From: Bugulina stolonifera
Lineage: Eukaryota > Bryozoa > Gymnolaemata > Cheilostomatida > Bugulidae
Reading direction: 5' to 3'
DNA: 64,000 bases
NCBI GenBank assembly: GCA_935421135.1
Contig: OW285187.1
Location: forward strand, 18,724,429-18,788,428
In this document: piece after piece, positions 56,012 to 64,000 of the stretch
Layout: every line of letters starts with the position of its first letter
How positions within the stretch are numbered: position 1 is the first letter of the stretch
Position numbers and translations under genes: made by a program
The notes under the pieces: generated by a model
Databases searched by the model: none
Seen by the model: the letters and a program-made list of their open reading frames with translations, nothing else
What the model was told of the DNA's origin: nothing

Positions 56012-56240
56012 TGTCTCTTGTTTGCAAAGTTAAATATTGCTTGTAAAACCATGTTTTACTGATTTTAGTCGAATTATGCATTGTCAACATTGCACAAGTG
56101 AATGAAATTCATGGTTCCAAACTGCAATTTGGCACAAGACACACAGAAAACTTCCTTTTATGTAATATTGAACATCTTGGACTAGTTTACAAATTATTAA
56201 CTCAAGTGAATTTGTCAAAAGTGGCAAAGTCGACCATATG
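56012..56240 (+). repeat. Strongly diverged single monomer at a domain boundary
   Basis: Differs from the bulk monomer at roughly 25 positions over about 228 bp, including TATTGCTTGTAAAACC, GATTTTAGTCGAATT (1 bp shorter), GCATTGTCAAC, GAAATTCATGGTTCC, CAAGACACACAG, CTTCCTTTTATGTAATATT and GGCAAAGTCGACCATATG. The last shares GGCAAA..GACCATATG with the marker monomers at 41-55 kb. It occurs only once in the window. Its dyad and palindrome are damaged. It sits exactly where the 34-mer domain ends and the mixed right-end domain begins. Confidence 0.85.
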
Positions 56241-59200
56241 TTTCATGTTTGCAAAGTTCAATATTGCATGCAAAGCCATGTTTTATTGATTTTCATTCAA
56301 ATTATGCATTCTGAACATTGCAAAAGTGAATGAGACACATTGTTACAAACAGCAATTTGGCACAAAACACACTGAAAACTTACTTCATGAAATATTGAAC
56401 ATCTTTCACTAGTTTACAATCTAATAACTCAAGTGAAATTGTCAAAAATCACAAATCTGACATCATGTTTCATGTTTTCAAAGTTGAATATTGCGTGCAA
56501 AGTCATGTTCCATTGATTTTCATTCAAGTTATGCATTCTGAACATTGCAAAAGTGAATAAAACACATTGTTACAAACAGCAATTTGGCACAAAACACACT
56601 GAAAACTTACTTCATGCAATATTGAACATCTTTTACTAGTTTACAAACCAATAACTCAAGTGAAATAGTCAAAAATCACAAATCTGGCATTATGTTTCAT
56701 GTTTGCAAAGTTGTGTATTGCATGCAAAGCCATGTTTTATTGATTTTCATTCAAACTATGCATTCTGAGCTTTGCAAAAGTGAATGGAACACATTGTTAC
56801 AGACAGCAATTTGGCACAAAACACACTTAAAACTTACTTTTATGCAATATTGAACATCTTTTACTAGTTCACCAACTAATAACTCAAGTGAATTAGTCAA
56901 AAACCACAAATTTGACATTATTTTTCATGTTTGCAAAGTTGAATATCGCATGCAAAGCCATGTTTTATTGATTTTCATTCAAATTATGCATTCTGAACAT
57001 TGCAAAAGTGAATGAAACACATTGTTACAAACAGCAATTTGGCACAAAACACACTTAAAACTTACTTTTGTGCAATATTGCACATCTTCTACTAGTTTAC
57101 AAACTAATAACTCAAGTGAGTTTGTCATAAGTCACGATTTTGACATTATGTTTCACGTTTGCAAAGTTAAATATTGCATGCAAAGCCATGTTCCATTGAT
57201 TTTCATTCAAATTATGCATTCTGAACATTGCAAAAGTGAATGAAACACATTGTTACAAACAGCAATTTGGCACAAAACACACTGAAAACTTACTTCATGA
57301 AATATTGAACATCTTTTACTAGTTTACAATCTAATAACTCAAGTGAAATTGTCAAAAATCACAAATCTGACATCATGTTTCATGTTTTCAAAGTTGAATA
57401 TTGCGTGCAAAGTCATGTTCCATTGATTTTCATCCAAATTATGCATTCTGAACATTGCAAAAGTGAATGAAACACATTGTTACAAACAGCAATTTGGCAC
57501 AAAACACACTGAAAACTTACTTTATGCAATATTGAACATCTTTTACTAGTTTACCAGCTAATAACTCAAGTGAATTTGTCAAAAACCACAAATCTGACAT
57601 TATGTTTCATGTTTGCAAAGTTGAATATTGCATGCAAAGCCATGTTTTATTGATTTTCATTCAAATTATGCATTCTGAACATTGTAAAAGTGAATGAAAC
57701 ACATTGTTACAGACCGCAATTTAGTACAAAACACACTGAAAACTTACTTTCATGCAATATTGTACATCTTATACTAGTTTACCAACTAATAACTCAAGTG
57801 AATTTGTCAAAAACCACAAATTTGACATTATGTTTCATGTTTGCAAAGTTGAATATTGCATGCAAAGCCATGTTTTATTGATTTTCATTCAAATTATGCA
57901 TTCTGAACATTGTAAATGTGAATGAAACACATTGTGACAAAAAGCAATTAGGTACAAAACACTGAAAACCTACTTTCATGCAATATTGAACATCTTTAAC
58001 TAGTTTACAAACTAATAACTTAAGTGAATTTGTCAAAAACCACAAATTTGACATTATGTTTCATGTTTGCAAAGTTGTGTATTGCATGCAAAGCCATGTT
58101 TTATTGATTTTCATTCAAACTATGCATTCTGAGCTTTGCAAAAGTGAATGGAACACATTGTTACAAACAGCAATTTGGCACAAAACACACTTAAAACTTA
58201 CTTTTATGCAATATTGAACATCTTTTACTAGTTCACCAACTAATAACTCAAGTGAATTAGTCAAAAACCACAAATTTGACATTATGTTTCATGTTTGCAA
58301 AGTTGAATATCACATGCAAAGCCATGTTTTATTGATTTTTATTCAAATTATGCATTCTGAACATTGCAAAATTGAATGAAACACATTGTTACAAACAGCA
58401 ATTTGGCACAAAACACACTGAAAACTTACTTCATGCAATATTGAACATCTTTTACTAGTTTACAAACCAATAACTCAAGTGAAATAGTCAAAAATCACAA
58501 ATCTGGCATCATGTTTCATGTTTGCAAAGTTGAATATTGCATGCAAAGACTTGTTTTATAGATTTTCATCCAAACTATGCATTCTGAACATTGCAAAAGT
58601 GAATGAAACACATTGTAACAAACAGTAATTTAGTGCAAAACATGCTGAAAACTTACTTTTATGCAATATTGAACATCTTTTACTAGTTTCCCAACTAATA
58701 ACTCAAGTGAATTTGTCAAAAACCATAAATCTGACATTATGTTACATGTTTGCAAAGTTGTATATTGCATGCAAAGCCATGTTTTCTTGATTTTTTTACA
58801 AACTATGCATTCTGAACATTGCACAAGTGAATGAAACACATTGTTACAGACCGCAATTTAGTACAAAACACACTGAAAACTTACTTTCATGCAATATTGA
58901 ACATCTTATAGTAGTTTACCAACTAATAACTTAAGTGAATTTGTCAAAAGTCACGAATTTGACATTATGTTTCATGTTTGCAAAGTTAAATATTGCATGC
59001 AAAGCCATGATTTATTGATTTTCATTCAAATTGTGCATTCTGAACATTGCAAATGTGAATGAAACACATTGTTACAAACAGCAATTTGTCACAAAACACA
59101 CTGAAAACTTACTTCATGAAATATTGAACATCTTTTACTAGTTTACCAACTAATAACTCAAGTGAATTTGTCAAAAACCACAAATTTGACATTATGTTTC

Positions 59201-59401
59201 ATGTTTGCAAAGTTGAATATTGCATGCAAAGCCATGTTTTATTGATTTTCATTCAAACTATGCATTCTGAGCTTTGCAAAAGTGAATGGAACACATTGTT
59301 ACAGACAGCAATTTGGCACAAAACACACTTAAAACTTACTTTTATGCAATATTGAACATCTTTTACTAGTTTACCAACTAATAACTCAAGTGAATTAGTC
59401 A
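56241..59401 (+). repeat. Mixed right-end monomers (about 14 units)
   Basis: Contains several classes not found left of 56 kb: ATGTTTTCAAAGTTGAATATTGCG units, CATGTTCCATTGATT units and ACTTCATGAAATATTG units. 56,725-57,553 recurs at 59,227-60,055 (offset 2,502, 11 monomers). 57,690-59,221 recurs at 62,469-64,000 (offset 4,779, 21 monomers). Confidence 0.8.
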
Positions 59402-61449
59402 AAAACCACAAATTTGACATTATTTTTCATGTTTGCAAAGTTGAATATCGCATGCAAAGCCATGTTTTATTGATTTTCATTCAAATTATGCATTCTGAAC
59501 ATTGCAAAAGTGAATGAAACACATTGTTACAAACAGCAATTTGGCACAAAACACACTTAAAACTTACATTTGTGCAATATTGCACATCTTCTACTAGTTT
59601 ACAAACTAATAACTCAAGTGAGTTTGTCATAAGTCACGAATTTGACATTATGTTTCACGTTTGCAAAGTTAAATATTGCATGCAAAGCCATGTTCCATTG
59701 ATTTTCATTCAAATTATGCATTCTGAACATTGCAAAAGTGAATGAAACACATTGTTACAAACAGCAATTTGGCACAAAACACACTGAAAACTTACTTCAT
59801 GAAATATTGAACATCTTTTACTAGTTTACAATCTAATAACTCAAGTGAAATTGTCAAAAATCACAAATCTGACATCATGTTTCATGTTTTCAAAGTTGAA
59901 TATTGCGTGCAAAGTCATGTTCCATTGATTTTCATTCAAATTATGCATTCTGAACATTGCAAAAGTGAATGAAACACATTGTTACAAACAGCAATTTGGC
60001 ACAAAACACACTGAAAACTTACTTTATGCAATATTGAACATCTTTTACTAGTTTACAAACCAATAACTCAAGTGAAACAGTCAAAAATCACAAATCTGGC
60101 ATTATGTTTCATGTTTGCAAAGTTGAATATTGCATGCAAAGACGTGTTTTATAGATTTTCATCCAAACTATGCATTCTGAACATTGCAAAAGTGAATGAA
60201 ACACATTGTTACAAACAGTAATTTAGTGCAAAACATGCTGAAAACTTACTTTTATGCAATACTGAACATCTTTTACTAGTTTCCCCAACTAATAACTCAA
60301 GTGAATTTGTCAAAAACCATAAATCTGACATTATGTTTCATGTTTGCAAAGTTGTATATTGCATGCAAACCCATGTTTTATTGATTTTTTTACAACCTAT
60401 GCATTCTGAACATTGCACAAGTGAATGAAACACATTGTTACAGACCGCAATTTAGTACAAAACACACTGAAAACTTACTTTCATGCAATATTGAACATCT
60501 TATACTAGTTTACCAACTAATAACTCAAGTGAATTTGTCAAAAACCACAAATTTGACATTATGTTTCATGTTTGCAAAGTTGAATATTGCATGCAAAGCC
60601 ATGTTTTATTGATTTTCATTCAAATTATGCATTCTGAACATTGTAAATGTGAATGAAACACATTGTCACAAAAAGCAATTAGGTACAAAACACTGAAAAC
60701 CTACTTTCATGCAATATTGAACATCTTTAACTAGTTTACAAACTAATAACTTAAGTGAATTTGTCAAAAACCACAAATTTGACATTATGTTTCATGTTTG
60801 CAAAGTTGTGTATTGCATGCAAAGCCATGTTTTATTGATTTTCATTCAAACTATGCATTCTGAGCTTTGCAAAAGTGAATGGAACACATTGTTACAAACA
60901 GCAATTTGGCACAAAACACACTTAAAACTTACTTTTATGCAATATTGAACGTCTTTTACTGGTTCACCAACTAATAACTCAAGTGAATTAGTCAAAAACC
61001 ACAAATTTGACATTATGTTTCATGTTTGCAAAGTTGAATATCGCATGCAAAGCCATGTTTTATTGATTTTCATTCAAATTATGCATTCTGAACATTGCAA
61101 AATTGAATGAAACACATTGTTACAAACAGCAATTTGGCACAAAACACACTGAAAACTTACTTCACGCAATATTGAACATCTTTTACTAGTTTACAAACCA
61201 ATAACTCAAGTGAAATAGTCAAAAATCACAAATCTGTCATCATGTTTCATGTTTGCAAAGTTGAATATTGCATGCAAAGACTTGTTTTATAGATTTTCAT
61301 CCAAACTATGCATTCTGAACATTGCAAAAGTGAATGAAACACATTGTTACAAACAGTAATTTAGTGCAAAACATGCTGAAAACTTACTTTTATGCAATAT
61401 TGAACATCTTTTACTAGTTTCCCAACTAATAACTCAAGTGAATTTGTCA
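59402..61449 (+). repeat. 9-mer HOR, copy 1 (2,048 bp)
   Basis: Matches the next 2,048 bp with few changes, for example CTGTCATCATG near 61,237 against CTGGCATCATG in copy 2, and CTGGCATTATG near 60,100 against CTGGATTTATG. Private shared marks include GAACGTCTTTTACTGGTTC, CTTACATTTGTGC and CTTCACGCAATATT. Confidence 0.86.
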
Positions 61450-63497
61450 AAAACCACAAATTTGACATTATTTTTCATGTTTGCAAAGTTGAATATCGCA
61501 TGCAAAGCCATGTTTTATTGATTTTCATTCAAATTATGCATTCTGAACATTGCAAAAGTGAATGAAACACATTGTTACAAACAGCAATTTGGCACAAAAC
61601 ACACTTAAAACTTACATTTGTGCAATATTGCACATCTTCTACTAGTTTACAAACTAATAACTCAAGTGAGTTTGTCATAAGTCACGAATTTGACATTATG
61701 TTTCACGTTTGCAAAGTTAAATATTGCATGCAAAGCCATGTTCCATTGATTTTCATTCAAATTATGCATTCTGAACATTGCAAAAGTGAATGAAACACAT
61801 TGTTACAAACAGCAATTTGGCACAAAACACACTGAAAACTTACTTCATGAAATATTGAACATCTTTTACTAGTTTACAATCTAATAACTCAAGTGAAATT
61901 GTCAAAAATCACAAATCTGACATCATGTTTCATGTTTTCAAAGTTGAATATTGCGTGCAAAGTCATGTTCCATTGATTTTCATTCAAATTATGCATTCTG
62001 AACATTGCAAAAGTGAATGAAACACATTGTTACAAACAGCAATTTGGCACAAAACACACTGAAAACTTACTTTATGCAATATTGAACATCTTTTACTAGT
62101 TTACAAACCAATAACTCAAGTGAAACAGTCAAAAATCACAAATCTGGATTTATGTTTCATGTTTGCAAAGTTGAATATTGCATGCAAAGACGTGTTTTAT
62201 AGATTTTCATCCAAACTATGCATTCTGAACATTGCAAAAGTGAATGAAACACATTGTTACAAACAGTAATTTAGTGCAAAACATGCTGAAAACTTACTTT
62301 TATGCAATACTGAACATCTTTTACTAGTTTCCCCAACTAATAACTCAAGTGAATTTGTCAAAAACCATAAATCTGACATTATGTTTCATGTTTGCAAAGT
62401 TGTATATTGCATGCAAACCCATGTTTTATTGATTTTTTTACAACCTATGCATTCTGAACATTGCACAAGTGAATGAAACACATTGTTACAGACCGCAATT
62501 TAGTACAAAACACACTGAAAACTTACTTTCATGCAATATTGAACATCTTATACTAGTTTACCAACTAATAACTCAAGTGAATTTGTCAAAAACCACAAAT
62601 TTGACATTATGTTTCATGTTTGCAAAGTTGAATATTGCATGCAAAGCCATGTTTTATTGATTTTCATTCAAATTATGCATTCTGAACATTGTAAATGTGA
62701 ATGAAACACATTGTCACAAAAAGCAATTAGGTACAAAACACTGAAAACCTACTTTCATGCAATATTGAACATCTTTAACTAGTTTACAAACTAATAACTT
62801 AAGTGAATTTGTCAAAAACCACAAATTTGACATTATGTTTCATGTTTGCAAAGTTGTGTATTGCATGCAAAGCCATGTTTTATTGATTTTCATTCAAACT
62901 ATGCATTCTGAGCTTTGCAAAAGTGAATGGAACACATTGTTACAAACAGCAATTTGGCACAAAACACACTTAAAACTTACTTTTATGCAATATTGAACGT
63001 CTTTTACTGGTTCACCAACTAATAACTCAAGTGAATTAGTCAAAAACCACAAATTTGACATTATGTTTCATGTTTGCAAAGTTGAATATCGCATGCAAAG
63101 CCATGTTTTATTGATTTTCATTCAAATTATGCATTCTGAACATTGCAAAATTGAATGAAACACATTGTTACAAACAGCAATTTGGCACAAAACACACTGA
63201 AAACTTACTTCACGCAATATTGAACATCTTTTACTAGTTTACAAACCAATAACTCAAGTGAAATAGTCAAAAATCACAAATCTGGCATCATGTTTCATGT
63301 TTGCAAAGTTGAATATTGCATGCAAAGACTTGTTTTATAGATTTTCATCCAAACTATGCATTCTGAACATTGCAAAAGTGAATGAAACACATTGTTACAA
63401 ACAGTAATTTAGTGCAAAACATGCTGAAAACTTACTTTTATGCAATATTGAACATCTTTTACTAGTTTCCCAACTAATAACTCAAGTGAATTTGTCA
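61450..63497 (+). repeat. 9-mer HOR, copy 2 (2,048 bp)
   Basis: Tandem copy of 59,402-61,449. It ends where AACCACAAATTTGACATTATTTTT in copy 1's phase is replaced by an AACCATAAATCTG unit with GTTACATG. Confidence 0.86.
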
Positions 63498-64000
63498 AAA
63501 ACCATAAATCTGACATTATGTTACATGTTTGCAAAGTTGTATATTGCATGCAAAGCCATGTTTTCTTGATTTTTTTACAAACTATGCATTCTGAACATTG
63601 CACAAGTGAATGAAACACATTGTTACAGACCGCAATTTAGTACAAAACACACTGAAAACTTACTTTCATGCAATATTGAACATCTTATAGTAGTTTACCA
63701 ACTAATAACTTAAGTGAATTTGTCAAAAGTCACGAATTTGACATTATGTTTCATGTTTGCAAAGTTAAATATTGCATGCAAAGCCATGATTTATTGATTT
63801 TCATTCAAATTGTGCATTCTGAACATTGCAAATGTGAATCAAACACATTGTTACAAACAGCAATTTGTCACAAAACACACTGAAAACTTACTTCATGAAA
63901 TATTGAACATCTTTTACTAGTTTACCAACTAATAACTCAAGTGAATTTGTCAAAAACCACAAATTTGACATTATGTTTCATGTTTGCAAAGTTGAATATT
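63498..64000 (+). repeat. Partial right-end block, repeat of 58,719-59,221
   Basis: Offset 4,779 throughout, including the private GTTACATGTTTGC, TTTTCTTGATTTTTTTACAA and CTTATAGTAGTTTACC. One change seen: GAATCAAAC near 63,838 for GAATGAAAC. The window ends inside a monomer. Confidence 0.83.

Larger units (their letters stand above)
1..64000 (+). repeat. Satellite DNA array, about 228-bp monomer, all units in one orientation
   Basis: Seen directly: the same unit recurs without a break from the first to the last base. Landmarks repeated once per unit include an inverted TGTCAAA/TTTGACA pair, ATGTTTCATGTTTGCAAAG, TTGCATGCAA, TATGCATTCTGAAC, GAAACACATTGTTAC, TGCAATATTGAAC and ACTAGTTTAC. Most units are 228 bp; variants of 226 and 227 bp arise from small deletions (CACGCTG to CACTG; CTTTCATG to CTTCATG). 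The mean is about 227.6 bp from every HOR period measured, giving about 281 units. No unit is inverted and no foreign sequence interrupts the array. Since both window ends fall inside it, its full length is unknown. The family is not one I recognise; a centromeric, pericentromeric or subtelomeric role is inferred only from size, AT-richness and HOR organisation. Confidence 0.98.

Noticed and set aside
56012..56240. Possible transposon or foreign insertion at the diverged stretch
   Set aside because: It aligns along its full length to the monomer with about 25 changes and a 1-bp gap, keeps the monomer phase and has no terminal repeats or target-site duplication.
1..64000. CRISPR array
   Set aside because: There is no repeat-spacer alternation. 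The entire 228-bp unit is conserved, the unit is far too long, and no cas genes are present.
1..64000. CENP-B box (TTCG....A..CGGG pattern)
   Set aside because: No CGGG-containing motif was seen in any unit; the few CpGs do not lie in that context.
1..64000. Telomeric or interstitial telomere repeats (TTAGGG, TTTAGGG)
   Set aside because: Only isolated TTAGGTAC inside the monomer variant; no tandem hexamers or heptamers.
1..64000. Array of tandem ncRNA genes (5S rRNA, snRNA or tRNA-like)
   Set aside because: No polymerase III A/B box pair, no T-run terminator placed after a conserved body, and no resemblance to 5S, tRNA or U-snRNA sequences.

Overview
The whole window is one uninterrupted satellite DNA array. 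A unit of about 228 bp (usually 226-228 bp) repeats head to tail from base 1 to base 64,000, about 281 times, always in the same orientation. Both ends lie inside the array, so the true array is longer. I see no credible gene, RNA gene, transposon, telomeric repeat or CRISPR array. The DNA is AT-rich (roughly two thirds by eye, not counted), poor in CpG and repetitive on several scales. This is typical eukaryotic constitutive heterochromatin, most likely a pericentromeric, centromeric or subtelomeric satellite. I do not recognise the monomer as a named satellite and do not assign a species. The pattern of CpG decay suggests a genome with germline CpG methylation, such as a plant or a vertebrate.

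Layout. (1) 1-2,470: a left segment of mixed monomers; 290-1,770 repeats at about 4,613-6,093, and 1,770-2,470 holds types otherwise found mainly at the right end. (2) 2,331-21,242: a 29-monomer higher-order repeat (HOR) of 6,600 bp, present twice in near-identical form, followed by a shorter third copy. It is assembled from a recurring 1.7-kb block A (six copies) and a 2.6-kb block B. (3) 21,415-30,740: a 17-mer HOR (3,871 bp). (4) 27,554-38,045: a 14-mer HOR (3,186 bp) derived from the 17-mer by loss of three monomers. (5) 37,894-40,620: two copies of a 6-mer (1,366 bp). (6) 39,880-55,351: two copies of a 34-mer HOR (7,736 bp), built from segments of 18, 10 and 6 monomers, each closed by the same diverged marker monomer. 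(7) 55,352-64,000: an older-looking mixed domain with one strongly diverged monomer (56,012-56,240) and two copies of a 9-mer HOR (2,048 bp).

There are no interacting genes here. What the sequence shows is a history of unequal exchange and local amplification. The conserved structure lies inside the monomer: a long imperfect dyad (arms of about 20 nt, about 107 nt apart), a perfect 10-bp palindrome and two short inverted repeats. Every small open reading frame is explained by the monomer length, 228 = 3 x 76, which keeps the same frame open in unit after unit. Coordinates of HOR edges were found by eye from constant offsets between matching variants and are good to roughly 10-50 bp unless stated.
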